A stretch of DNA of 54,153 nt from CAZGRP01 sp964527995. GTDB lineage: Bacteria; Zhuqueibacterota; Zhuqueibacteria; Oceanimicrobiales; CAZGRP01. Under the pieces are notes generated by a model. It was not told where the DNA came from, ran no database searches, and saw nothing but the letters and a program-made list of their open reading frames with translations. Location: the NCBI GenBank assembly GCA_964527995.1, contig CAZGRP010000028.1, positions 1 to 54,153 of the forward strand, given 5' to 3'. The position numbers and the translations under genes are program-made. Below, piece after piece: positions 25,090 through 33,350 of this stretch. Within the stretch, counting starts at the first letter, position 1, and each line of letters starts with the position of its first letter.

Positions 25090-25440
25090 ATGCTAAAGCC
25101 AATTCCCACAATCGTGATGATCCTCCTTCTCGTGGCCTGTGTCAAACAGCCCCCGGAGGAGCCTGTCGAAAGCCAGGAGTTCGCCCGCATCTACGCCGAC
25201 CTGGTTGCCGAGGAGGCCCTGCACCCGGAAGAGTTCGACAGCCTGCGATCGGTGATTCTGAGCCGCTACGGCGTCACCCCGGCGCGCTTCCGTCAGGCTG
25301 AAAACTACTATCGGGATCATCCGGAAACATGGGTGACGGTGATGGAAACCGTCATGGTTCTCCTGAAGGCCCGGCTGGACACAGTGGGTGTGGCCGACTC
25401 CCAAGCAGTGAAGATCGACACGGTTCGCATCCCGCAGTGA
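25090..25440 (+). CDS. Small lipoprotein, DUF4296-like
   Basis: 116 residues from an ATG preceded by GGAG at 7-bp spacing. The signal sequence ends in lipobox LLVAC with Cys17. A compact helical domain follows (EFARIYADLVAEEALHPEEF; ILSRYGVTPARFRQAENYYR; DHPETWVTVMETVMVLLKAR). This three-helix pattern, with a tyrosine pair and 'hP-x-x-W' turn, resembles DUF4296 lipoproteins common in Bacteroidota and relatives; function unknown. It is one of the few plus-strand genes and ends 2 bp from the carB stop. Confidence 0.85.
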   Translation: MLKPIPTIVMILLLVACVKQPPEEPVESQEFARIYADLVAEEALHPEEFDSLRSVILSRYGVTPARFRQAENYYRDHPETWVTVMETVMVLLKARLDTVGVADSQAVKIDTVRIPQ

Positions 25441-25442
25441 CC

Positions 25443-28400
25443 TCACTGCTGCCCCTGGTGATACTCCTGCAGACTACGCACGGTAACGGAGTGCTGTCGC
25501 AAAGCACGGATACCCTCGACAGCGGCCCACGCCGCCGAGAGAGTCGTCAGGCACGGGATGCCGCGTGTGATGGCTGTCCGCCCGATGGCGTACTCATCGT
25601 ACCGGGAGGTCTTGCCGAGCGGCGTGTTGACGATGATCTGGATCTCACCATTCAGGATGCGATCGACGACATTCGGGCGGCCTTCGCGGACTTTGAAAAC
25701 CTTCTCCGCCGCTATGCCGGCGTTCTGCAACGCCCGTGACGTGCCAACGGTGGCCAGCACAGAGAACCCGAGGTTGCGGAAGGCCCTGGCGATATCGACC
25801 GCTTTGGCCTTGTCGTTGTCGTTGACGCTGATGAATACGGTCCCCTCTGTGGGCAATGGATAGCCGGCGCTGATCTGTGCTTTGGCGAAGGCGATGCCGA
25901 AGTTCTCTCCCAGGCCCATGACCTCGCCGGTGGACTTCATCTCCGGGCCGAGGTAGTTGTCCACGCCCGCGTACTTGACAAACGGAAACACCGGCGTTTT
26001 CACAGAGAAATGCCGGTTTCCTCGAAAGTCCGGCAGGTCGAATTCGGCGACCTTCCTTCCTGCCATCACCTTGGCTGCAAGCTTCGCCAGGGGCACGCCC
26101 GTGGCTTTGGCCACGAAGGGCACCGTCCGGCTGGCACGCGGATTCACCTCCAGCACGTAGATCTTGCCATCCTTGATGGCAAATTGAATGTTCAGCAAAC
26201 CACATATCTGCAGCGCCAGCGCCAGCTCGCGCGTTTGTTCTCTCATGATCTGGATGTGCTCGCGGCTGATCATATACGGCGGCAACACACACGAGCTGTC
26301 TCCCGAATGGATGCCGGCCTCCTCGATGTGCTGCATGATCCCACCAATGTAGACAGACTCGCCGTCGCTGACCGCATCGACATCCACTTCGAAGGCATCT
26401 TCGAGGAACTTGTCGATCAGTATGGGGTGCTGCGGTGACACCTCGGTGGCACGGCGAATGTAGTTTTCGAGCGAAGCATCGTCGTACACGATCTCCATGG
26501 CCCGGCCACCGAGCACATAGGATGGCCGCACCAGTACCGGATAGCCGATCCTTCGAGCGACCGCGCGGGCCTCATCGAAAGAAAGCGCCGTCCCGTGTTC
26601 CGGCTGGCGAATGCCCAGGCTTTCAAGCACGGCGCCGAACCTGCCGCGATCCTCGGTCAGGTCGATGCTCTCCGGACTGGTACCGAGGATGCGGACTCCG
26701 GCACGCTCAAGAGGGATGGCCAGCTTCAGCGGAGTCTGGCCGCCGAACTGCACGACCACGCCCTCAGGGCGCTCCACCTCGATGATGTTCAGCACCTCCT
26801 CAAACGTCAAGGGCTCGAAGTAGAGCTTGTCGGCGATGTCATAGTCTGTGCTCACCGTCTCCGGGTTGCAATTGACCATGATGGTTTCGAACCCCTCTTC
26901 GCGAAAAGCAAGCACTGCACGAACTGAGCAGTAGTCGAATTCGATCCCCTGTCCGATGCGGTTGGGGCCACCCCCGAGGATCATCACCTTCTTTCGCGGA
27001 CTTCGTGTGGCTTCATTCTCGCTGTCGTACGTCGAATAGAAGTAAGGTGTCTGGGACTCGAACTCAGCGGCGCAAGTGTCCACGGTCTTGAAGACCGCCC
27101 GTATGCCGAGCTGGCTGCGGTAATCGCGTACGGCCATCTCATCGCTGCCGAGCAGATGGGCGAGCTGTCGATCGCTAAATCCAGAGGCCTTGGCCCGCCG
27201 CAAGAGATCGCCGACGACATCGTGGCTGCTGCGCTGGCTGCGAAGTTCCTCCTCCAGGTCCACCATTTCCTTGATCTGGTAGAGAAACCACGGATCGATG
27301 CCTGTCAGATCGTAGATTTCACTGAGAGAGAACCCTGCGTGCATGGCTTCGCGCAGGAAGAAGATGCGGTCAGGCTGGGGCCGGCGCAGCCGATCCCGAA
27401 TGAGGTCGAGGGTCGAGTCGAGTCGTTCGTCCGAGAGACTGTCACGGTCGAGAAGCTCCTTGCCGTCGGCGCCGAGGCCGTAACGATCGATCTCCAGTGA
27501 TCGCAGGCCCTTGCCGAGGGCCTCCTTGAAGGTGCGGCCGATGGCCATCACCTCACCCACCGACTTCATCTGCGTGCCGAGTTGGGGATCGGCCTTGGGA
27601 AATTTCTCAAAATCCCAGCGCGGGATTTTCACCACCACATAGTCGAGCGTCGGCTCGAAACAAGCGGGTGTCTTGCCGGTGATGTCGTTCGGGATCTCAT
27701 CGAGAGTGAGACCGACGGCGAGCTTGGCGGCAATCTTGGCGATCGGGAATCCTGTGGCCTTGGACGCCAGTGCGGAGCTGCGCGACACCCGCGGGTTCAT
27801 TTCGATGATGACCATGCGGCCGGTTCCAGGATGGAGGGCGAACTGGATGTTGGATCCGCCCGTCTCGACGCCGATTTCCCGAATCACTTTGATGGCCGTG
27901 TCACGCATCAGCTCGTACTCGCGGTCGGTCAGGGTTTGCGCCGGCGCCACGGTGATGCTATCCCCGGTATGGATGCCCATCGGGTCCAGGTTTTCGATGG
28001 AGCAGATGATGACAACGTTGTCCGCAAGGTCCCGCATGACCTCCAGCTCGAACTCCTTCCACCCGATCACCGACTCTTCGATCAGCACCTCATGGATCGG
28101 GCTGTTGCTGAGGCCCCAGGCGACCTTCTGGTGGTATTCTTCAATGTTGTAGGCGACGCTGCCGCCGGTGCCTCCCAGGGTGAACGAAGGCCGGATGATG
28201 GCCGGGTAGCCTACTTCCTTGACAATCTCCAGCGCATCGTCCATATTGCGGGCGAATCCACCACGCGGCAAGTCGACACCGATGCGCTGCATCGCCTTCT
28301 TAAAGAGCTCGCGGTCTTCGGCTTTTTCGATGGCCTCGAGCTTGGCACCGATGAGCTCGACGCCGTAGCGATCGAGAATGCCGCGCTTGGCACAAGCCAC

Positions 28401-28697
28401 TGCCACGTTGAGGCTGGTCTGTCCGCCCATGGTCGGCAGCAGAGCCTGCGGCCTCTCAGCCTCGATGATCTTCTCGACTTTCTCCGGGGTGATCGGCTCA
28501 ACGTAGGTGCGGTCTGCGATCTCCGGGTCGGTCATGATCGTGGCGGGATTACTGTTGAGTAGCACGACACGATAGCCCTCGGAGCGCAAGGCACGGCATG
28601 CCTGTGTGCCGGAATAGTCGAATTCACAGGCCTGTCCAATGACGATCGGCCCGGAACCAAGGATCAGAATGGTGTCGATGTCGTCTCGTTTGGGCAT
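25443..28697 (-). CDS. carB: Carbamoyl-phosphate synthase large subunit
   Basis: 1084 residues, full length (E. coli 1073). Two homologous ATP-grasp halves are visible: the first starts ILILGSGPIVIGQACEFDYS and the second VMILGGGPNRIGQGIEFDYC. Each has its glycine-rich loop (RPSFTLGGTGG; RPSYVLGGRAME). An oligomerisation domain lies between them and an MGS-like allosteric domain at the end (FISVNDNDKAKAVDIARAFR; IQIIVNTPLGK). It makes carbamoyl phosphate for pyrimidines and arginine. One base separates it from carA. No terminator is visible between it and the convergent lipoprotein gene. Confidence 0.98.
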   Translation of the reverse strand: MPKRDDIDTILILGSGPIVIGQACEFDYSGTQACRALRSEGYRVVLLNSNPATIMTDPEIADRTYVEPITPEKVEKIIEAERPQALLPTMGGQTSLNVAVACAKRGILDRYGVELIGAKLEAIEKAEDRELFKKAMQRIGVDLPRGGFARNMDDALEIVKEVGYPAIIRPSFTLGGTGGSVAYNIEEYHQKVAWGLSNSPIHEVLIEESVIGWKEFELEVMRDLADNVVIICSIENLDPMGIHTGDSITVAPAQTLTDREYELMRDTAIKVIREIGVETGGSNIQFALHPGTGRMVIIEMNPRVSRSSALASKATGFPIAKIAAKLAVGLTLDEIPNDITGKTPACFEPTLDYVVVKIPRWDFEKFPKADPQLGTQMKSVGEVMAIGRTFKEALGKGLRSLEIDRYGLGADGKELLDRDSLSDERLDSTLDLIRDRLRRPQPDRIFFLREAMHAGFSLSEIYDLTGIDPWFLYQIKEMVDLEEELRSQRSSHDVVGDLLRRAKASGFSDRQLAHLLGSDEMAVRDYRSQLGIRAVFKTVDTCAAEFESQTPYFYSTYDSENEATRSPRKKVMILGGGPNRIGQGIEFDYCSVRAVLAFREEGFETIMVNCNPETVSTDYDIADKLYFEPLTFEEVLNIIEVERPEGVVVQFGGQTPLKLAIPLERAGVRILGTSPESIDLTEDRGRFGAVLESLGIRQPEHGTALSFDEARAVARRIGYPVLVRPSYVLGGRAMEIVYDDASLENYIRRATEVSPQHPILIDKFLEDAFEVDVDAVSDGESVYIGGIMQHIEEAGIHSGDSSCVLPPYMISREHIQIMREQTRELALALQICGLLNIQFAIKDGKIYVLEVNPRASRTVPFVAKATGVPLAKLAAKVMAGRKVAEFDLPDFRGNRHFSVKTPVFPFVKYAGVDNYLGPEMKSTGEVMGLGENFGIAFAKAQISAGYPLPTEGTVFISVNDNDKAKAVDIARAFRNLGFSVLATVGTSRALQNAGIAAEKVFKVREGRPNVVDRILNGEIQIIVNTPLGKTSRYDEYAIGRTAITRGIPCLTTLSAAWAAVEGIRALRQHSVTVRSLQEYHQGQQ

Positions 28698-28698
28698 C

Positions 28699-29847
28699 TC
28701 AGCAGGAATGTCTGTTCATGCTGTCGATGAAGGCGCCGAACAGGTATCCCGAGTCGTGCGGACCGGGCGAGGCCTCGGGGTGGTACTGCACTGCAAAGAG
28801 AGGCAGCCGCCGGTGGCACAGACCTTCGACAGTGTGGTCGTTCAGGTTGATATGCGTGATTTCGACCTCGTGACCGTCCAGCGAGTCAGGGTCGACGGCA
28901 AAGCCGTGATTCTGGGAGGTAATCTCAACGTGGCCGGTGAGCAACTGCTTGACCGGATGGTTGGCGCCATGATGGCCGAATTTCAGCTTATACGTCCGCC
29001 CGCCAAGGGCCAGGGCCAGAAGCTGGTGGCCGAGGCAAATGCCGAACAGCGGCACCGTGCCGACAAGATCCTTTAGGGTGGCGACGACGTAGTCGACCGG
29101 CTCCGGGTCGCCGGGGCCGTTGGAAACCAGCACACCGTCGGGACGGAGGTCGAGGATCTGCCTCGATGACGTCGTCGCTGGCACGACGGTCACGCGACAC
29201 CCCAGGCTCACGAGCCAGCGAAGGGTGTTCCTCTTGATACCGCAATCGATCGCCACAACGTGATACAGAGCGGATCTGCCTGAAGGGGAGACCGGCATCG
29301 CGTAGGCAGCGTACCATGGGTCGGGCAGAGCTTCGGTCCACTCGTACGCCTCGGAGCAGGTTACATACCGGACCAGATCGCGCCCCACAAGTCTAGGGTG
29401 GCGCCTCACTTTGCCCAGCAGATCTTCGATATCGTCCGATTCGGTGGACACGATGCCCATTTGAGCGCCGCTGTCGCGAAGGTGGCGGGTGAGCGCGCGT
29501 GTGTCGATGCCTTCAATGCCGACAATCCCCTGGGTCTGCAAGTATTCCCCGAGACTGACACGGTGACGCCAGTTGCTCGGCTGCCGGCAGACGGCTTTGG
29601 CGATGAAGCCTGCCACGTGAGGCTTCCACGACTCCACGTCCTCGGGGTTGATGCCGGTGTTGCCGATGTGGGGATAAGTCATGGCGACGAGCTGGCCGTG
29701 ATAGGACGGATCGGTGAGAATCTCCTGGTAGCCGGTCATGCCGGTGTGGAAGACCACCTCGCCGATTGCCTCACCGGGTGCTCCAAATCCGTGGCCCTCG
29801 AAAGCACGACCATCTTCGAGAACCAGAATCGCCCTGCGCTCCTGCAT
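28699..29847 (-). CDS. carA: Carbamoyl-phosphate synthase small (glutaminase) subunit
   Basis: 382 residues. The N-terminal CPSase_sm domain (VLEDGRAFEGHGFGAPGEAI; FHTGMTGYQEILTDPSYHGQ) is followed by a class I glutamine amidotransferase with nucleophile Cys in FGICLGHQLLALALGG and the His/Glu pair in FAVQYHPEASPGP. It supplies ammonia to CarB through a tunnel. A GGAGGGAT ribosome site touches the ATG. It is 38 bp after the TolB-like lipoprotein gene. Confidence 0.98.
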   Translation of the reverse strand: MQERRAILVLEDGRAFEGHGFGAPGEAIGEVVFHTGMTGYQEILTDPSYHGQLVAMTYPHIGNTGINPEDVESWKPHVAGFIAKAVCRQPSNWRHRVSLGEYLQTQGIVGIEGIDTRALTRHLRDSGAQMGIVSTESDDIEDLLGKVRRHPRLVGRDLVRYVTCSEAYEWTEALPDPWYAAYAMPVSPSGRSALYHVVAIDCGIKRNTLRWLVSLGCRVTVVPATTSSRQILDLRPDGVLVSNGPGDPEPVDYVVATLKDLVGTVPLFGICLGHQLLALALGGRTYKLKFGHHGANHPVKQLLTGHVEITSQNHGFAVDPDSLDGHEVEITHINLNDHTVEGLCHRRLPLFAVQYHPEASPGPHDSGYLFGAFIDSMNRHSC

Positions 29848-29885
29848 ATCCCTCCATTCAGATCGCCGATGTGTAAACGTCGGGG

Positions 29886-31184
29886 CTAGTTTGTGCCCGC
29901 GGCAAGGAGCTGCTTGAGGTTGGCCACAAGCTCCTCCTTGGACACCGGGAGATCCAGATCGATTTGGTAAATCTGATACTTACCGGCGCGGTTGGTGTAG
30001 AATGCAATCTTGCGTCCATCCGGCGAGAACGCAGGCCCCAGGTCCCTGGCAGGATCGTTCGTCAACCGTTGCACCTCGCCACCTTCGGCGCTCATTCGAT
30101 AGATGTCGTAGTTGTCACCGACTTTGGCGAAAAAGACGATCCACTGGCCATCGGCCGAAATGCGCGGCCCACCCTGAGGATGAGGAAAGTCGGACACGCG
30201 CCTCACCTCTTTTGTCTCCAGGTTCATGCGGTAGATCCGAAAGGTGCTGTCGGCGTTGGAGATGAAGAGAAGCGATTTCCCATCGGGGAGAAACACTGGC
30301 GACGTGTCATCCGCTTCGTTCCGAGTCAGGCGGGTCACCTGCCCGCCTTCGACGCTCATGAGATAGAGATCACTCCATTTCTGATCGTCGGGGACGTCGC
30401 GAGCGTCATCGCGCTCGGAGACAAAGGCGATCACTTTCCCGTTCGGCGCAAAGGCCGCGCCCCAGTCGTCCGCAGGGTTCGTGGTGAGGCGGCGCTGTCC
30501 GAATCCACTGGGCTGCATCAAGTAGATGTCTCGCCGACGTTCGGCCGAGCTTCGGCTCTCCGTGTCATCGCGCGTCGACGTGAACGCGATCCACTGACCG
30601 TCGGCAGAAAAGACGGGACCTTCGTCCATAGCCTCGTAATCCGTCAGGCGCACGGTGGTCTCGCTGTCGAAATCATGCAAGTAGATCTCCCAGTTGCCAT
30701 CCCGGTTGGATTGGAAGACCAACTTGGTGCCGTCCGGCGAGAATGATGGTGCGGCGTTGTCACCGGGGCCGAGCCCGATCGGCGAAACCGCAAACGGGCG
30801 ACCGATCTGCTCGGCAATGCGACTCACGTAGGCCTCGCCGCGCGGCGTGTCGAGCAAATCCAGGTAGATGTGCAGCCCTTCGTCTCTGCGCCCCATCTGC
30901 TCCAGAACCACTGCCTTTTCCAGGCGAGCAGCGTCGAAAGTGGAGTCCGCAGCCAGTGCCGCGTCCAGTTGCGCCAGTGCCCGGTCGAACTCCCCGCGGG
31001 CGACATAGGCACGCGCCAGAGTTACTCGCTGGCTCGGGTTCGCCGGCTGCTCGGCAACCTTTGCCTCCAGTTTGGCAAGATCTTCCGTCCCGGTCGTCGC
31101 CTCTCCGCGGGAAGCTGTTTTCTGCGACGAGGCGCAGGCGCTGAAGACCAGGACTGCGACTGCGAGCGTTACGATTCGGCTCAT
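29886..31184 (-). CDS. TPR and TolB-like beta-propeller lipoprotein
   Basis: 432 residues from an ATG with GAGGGA upstream; an in-frame extension to 31232 lacks this. The signal sequence ends in FSAC (lipobox, Cys17). A TPR-like pair spans about 40-110 (TLARAYVARGEFDRALAQLD). Six PD40/WD40-like blades follow, for example FSPDGTKLVFQSNRDGNWEI, FSADGQWIAFTSTRDD and FSPDGRKIAFYTNRAGKYQI. The propeller is like that of TolB, but the TolB N-terminal domain is replaced by TPRs, so a cell-envelope scaffold is likelier than a true TolB. Its place directly before carAB has no obvious logic. Confidence 0.88.
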   Translation of the reverse strand: MSRIVTLAVAVLVFSACASSQKTASRGEATTGTEDLAKLEAKVAEQPANPSQRVTLARAYVARGEFDRALAQLDAALAADSTFDAARLEKAVVLEQMGRRDEGLHIYLDLLDTPRGEAYVSRIAEQIGRPFAVSPIGLGPGDNAAPSFSPDGTKLVFQSNRDGNWEIYLHDFDSETTVRLTDYEAMDEGPVFSADGQWIAFTSTRDDTESRSSAERRRDIYLMQPSGFGQRRLTTNPADDWGAAFAPNGKVIAFVSERDDARDVPDDQKWSDLYLMSVEGGQVTRLTRNEADDTSPVFLPDGKSLLFISNADSTFRIYRMNLETKEVRRVSDFPHPQGGPRISADGQWIVFFAKVGDNYDIYRMSAEGGEVQRLTNDPARDLGPAFSPDGRKIAFYTNRAGKYQIYQIDLDLPVSKEELVANLKQLLAAGTN

Positions 31185-31541
31185 GACGATCCCTCGTAGC
31201 TTGGTCCTTAGATGCTCAATGAATCCACGCAAACTGGATTCTGGATGTACCGAAACGGGATCTCCCTCCGGGGCCGTCGGCTCGATACCCGCCAGGCGTT
31301 CCTCTCCCCAATCTTATTCTTCAAATCGTCGGTTCCACAATAAAATCAAACGCCTTTGAGCACTCGCCGCCCTCTGCCTGCCTTCGAAACCGGCGCCGGC
31401 CAGACTTCGCCTAGCTGCCTGTTTCATTTCCGCACACTGTCTCATTTCTTGGGTCGATTTCGGCCGTGCGACCACTGCTTGGCAAGAGCGAGAGCTCCGT
31501 CTCCTGCCTGGCGCAGGGCAGGAATCTTCACTCGACAGCTT
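31185..31541. other. Intergenic region upstream of the sigma-54 small unit
   Basis: 357 bp with no gene I can support. A perfect 10-bp palindrome CCGGCGCCGG at 31390-31399 lies about 145 bp upstream of the -24 element and could be an activator site. A weak -10-like TAAGAT for the leftward lipoprotein gene lies near 31311-31316 on the minus strand. Confidence 0.4.
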
Positions 31542-31557
31542 TGGCACAGTCGTTGCA
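31542..31557 (+). promoter_or_regulatory. Sigma-54 (-24/-12) promoter of a small plus-strand unit
   Basis: TGGCACAGTCGTTGCA is a full consensus match followed by AAA, on the strand opposite to all neighbours. Expected start near 31568. The next features on this strand are two small ORFs with ribosome sites and then a strong terminator at 31886-31942, so the site has its own short transcript of about 380 nt. Confidence 0.85.
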
Positions 31558-31629
31558 AAACCACAGCCGTCAGAGAGAGCCGCCATGCTCGGAACTGCCA
31601 CCTGGGAACGAACAGCGAGGGTTTGAAGC

Positions 31630-31713
31630 ATGGCAAAGAAGAAGCCCATCAAAGTGCAACAGCCGATCTATCGACCCAATCTGGGACCGAGCAGGAGACT
31701 CGGCATCCGCTGA
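31630..31713 (+). CDS. Small ORF, 27-residue basic peptide under sigma-54 control
   Basis: ATG with GAGG at 9-base spacing, about 60 bases after the predicted transcript start. The peptide begins MAKKKPIKVQQPIYRP and ends RRLGIR. It has eight Lys/Arg and no acidic residue, and is Pro/Gln containing with no membrane segment. I do not recognise it. It is too short for composition tests. The case rests on the consensus promoter, the ribosome site and the downstream terminator. The transcript could equally be a regulatory RNA. Confidence 0.5.
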   Translation: MAKKKPIKVQQPIYRPNLGPSRRLGIR

Positions 31714-31739
31714 GTGGCGGACGAACGTCAGGACCGACG

Positions 31740-31871
31740 ATGTTCACTTTCACACTCCGACTTCGATATCTTTGGATTAGGTTTCAGTACCAGCGCCTGC
31801 GGCGCAAGGTGTTGCAAAGAGTGAAGAAAAACTCGATCTCCGTTCTTGCTGCGTCGAATCGACACCTGTGA
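31740..31871 (+). CDS. Small ORF, 43-residue basic amphipathic peptide under sigma-54 control
   Basis: ATG with AGGA at 6-base spacing, 26 bp after the first small ORF and 14 bp before the terminator stem. It starts MFTFTLRLRYLWIRFQYQRL and alternates hydrophobic/aromatic with Arg/Lys: 11 basic and no acidic residues before a Ser/Asn tail. The pattern suits membrane- or RNA-binding. The same frame is open upstream to 31356, but only this part has a ribosome site. A competing GTG frame (31714-31824) would give a Cys-rich 36-residue peptide. Which frame is used cannot be decided from one sequence. Confidence 0.5.
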   Translation: MFTFTLRLRYLWIRFQYQRLRRKVLQRVKKNSISVLAASNRHL

Positions 31872-31885
31872 GGAGATCGGTCTGC

Positions 31886-31942
31886 AAAAAGGGGCTGGCT
31901 CATGCTTCAGCGCACCGCACCAGGGAAGGCCAGTCCCTTTTT
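31886..31942. terminator. Strong bidirectional terminator between the small unit and hisIE
   Basis: The arms AAAAAGGGGCTGGC (31886-31899) and GCCAGTCCCTTTTT (31929-31942) pair over 14 positions with one G-U. T runs follow on the plus strand (TTTTTCTTTTTT) and on the minus strand (TTTTT). It can end both the plus-strand small unit and the leftward his operon. The loop is 29 bases. Confidence 0.93.
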
Positions 31943-31971
31943 CTTTTTTCCCGGACGGCGGGCAGCAGGGT

Positions 31972-32592
31972 CTACTTGTGCCGGCTTGCCAATTCGCCAG
32001 CAACTTCGTCCAGGGCGATCCCTCGATCCTCCAGCAGGACGAGCAAGTGGTACACCAGGTCACTGACTTCTGAGACGACCCGCTCGCGCGTCTGGCTCAA
32101 CGCCGCCACTGCCACTTCCACCCCCTCTTCACCGACCTTCTTGGAAATCTCCCCAGTACCGGCTTGGAAAAGCTCCGCGGTATAAGAGCCTTGTGGCATC
32201 TCAGCGCGGCGACGGCGAATCACTTCCTGCAACTCCGCCAGAACCACCGGCAGACTTCGGCCTTCCCGGCGACCCGAACCCGAAAGACGATGAAAACAAC
32301 TTCGCTCGCCCGTATGGCACGCAGGCCCTGCCGCCTTTACCGTCACGAGTATCGCGTCGCCATCACAGTCGAGGTGCATTTCGACGATCCGCTGGACATT
32401 CCCTGACGTCTCCCCTTTGTGCCAGAGCTGCTGCCTGCTGCGGCTGTAGAACCACGTCTCGCCGGTTTCCAGGCTCTTCTGCAGGCTCTGGCGATTCATG
32501 TAGGCCAGGGTCAAAACTTCGCCGGTGGCGGCGTCCTGGACGATGGCCGGCACCAGCCCGCTGCTGTCGAACTTGACCTCTTCGATCTTCAT
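31972..32592 (-). CDS. hisI: Bifunctional phosphoribosyl-AMP cyclohydrolase / phosphoribosyl-ATP pyrophosphatase
   Basis: 206 residues. The HisI domain comes first (about 1-110) with WFYSRSRQQLWHKGETSGN and the metal-site segments MHLDCDGDAILV and GPACHTGERSCF. The HisE domain follows (about 115-200, VLAELQEVIRRRRAEMPQGS; KKVGEEGVEVAVAAL). It carries out steps 2 and 3 of histidine synthesis. It is the last gene of the operon, 4 bp overlapped with hisF. Confidence 0.97.
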   Translation of the reverse strand: MKIEEVKFDSSGLVPAIVQDAATGEVLTLAYMNRQSLQKSLETGETWFYSRSRQQLWHKGETSGNVQRIVEMHLDCDGDAILVTVKAAGPACHTGERSCFHRLSGSGRREGRSLPVVLAELQEVIRRRRAEMPQGSYTAELFQAGTGEISKKVGEEGVEVAVAALSQTRERVVSEVSDLVYHLLVLLEDRGIALDEVAGELASRHK

Positions 32593-33350
32593 GCGTCGTT
32601 CCGCACAGGCAAACCGTTCTCCAAGAGGTACGCCTTCACTTGGCGAACGCTCAGTTCACGAAAGTGGAAAAGCGACGCCGCCAGCACGGCGTCCGCGCCT
32701 CCTTCACCCAGGGCCTGGCGAAAGTGTTCGAGGCTGCCGGCCCCGCCCGAAGCGATCACTGGAAGCTTCACGGCCTCCCCGACGGACCGCAGGAGATCGA
32801 CATCATAGCCTGCGCGCGTGCCGTCGCGGTCCATGCTGGTGAGAAGGATTTCACCGGCGCCAAGCCTCTGCCCTTCCCGAGCCCAATCAACGGCGTCGAG
32901 ATCCGTGGCTCGGCGGCCGCCATGAGTGAACACCCGCCACCCAGAGCCCGTGCGCGCGGCGTCGATCGCCAGCACCATGCACTGGCTGCCGAACACCCGG
33001 GCTCCCTGTCGTAGCAGGTCGGGGTTCTCGACAGCGGCCGTATTCACCGACACCTTGTCCGCTCCCGCTCGCAGAATGGCCTGGATGTCGTCGACAGTCC
33101 GGATGCCACCCCCCACCGTGAACGGAATGAAGACGCTCGCCGCCACTCTCTGCACCATGTCGATGACGATGCGCCGCCGATCGGGTGAGGCTGTGATGTC
33201 GAGGAACACCAGCTCGTCAGCCCCCTCGGCGTCGTAGAACCTGGCCTGTTCGACCGGGTCGCCGGCATCCACGAGATTCTCGAAGCGGACGCCTTTGACG
33301 ACGCGCCCGTTCTTGACGTCGAGGCAGGGAATGACTCTTTTAGCCAACAT
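32589..33350 (-). CDS. hisF: Imidazole glycerol phosphate synthase subunit HisF
   Basis: 253-residue TIM barrel starting MLAKRVIPCLDVKNGRVVKG, with catalytic Asp in CLDVKNG and ILLTSMDRDGTRAGYD and phosphate loops FTVGGGIRTVDD and VIASGGAGS. Together with HisH it makes imidazole glycerol phosphate and releases AICAR to purine synthesis. It overlaps hisA by 11 bp; an in-frame extension to 33428 lies inside hisA and was rejected. Confidence 0.98.
   Translation of the reverse strand: MLAKRVIPCLDVKNGRVVKGVRFENLVDAGDPVEQARFYDAEGADELVFLDITASPDRRRIVIDMVQRVAASVFIPFTVGGGIRTVDDIQAILRAGADKVSVNTAAVENPDLLRQGARVFGSQCMVLAIDAARTGSGWRVFTHGGRRATDLDAVDWAREGQRLGAGEILLTSMDRDGTRAGYDVDLLRSVGEAVKLPVIASGGAGSLEHFRQALGEGGADAVLAASLFHFRELSVRQVKAYLLENGLPVRNDA

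Noticed and set aside
30000..30780. Periodic repeats of about 120-140 bp, CRISPR-like at a glance
   Set aside because: They are the propeller blades of the TolB-like protein; the repeat is at protein level and diverged, with no conserved direct-repeat/spacer pattern.
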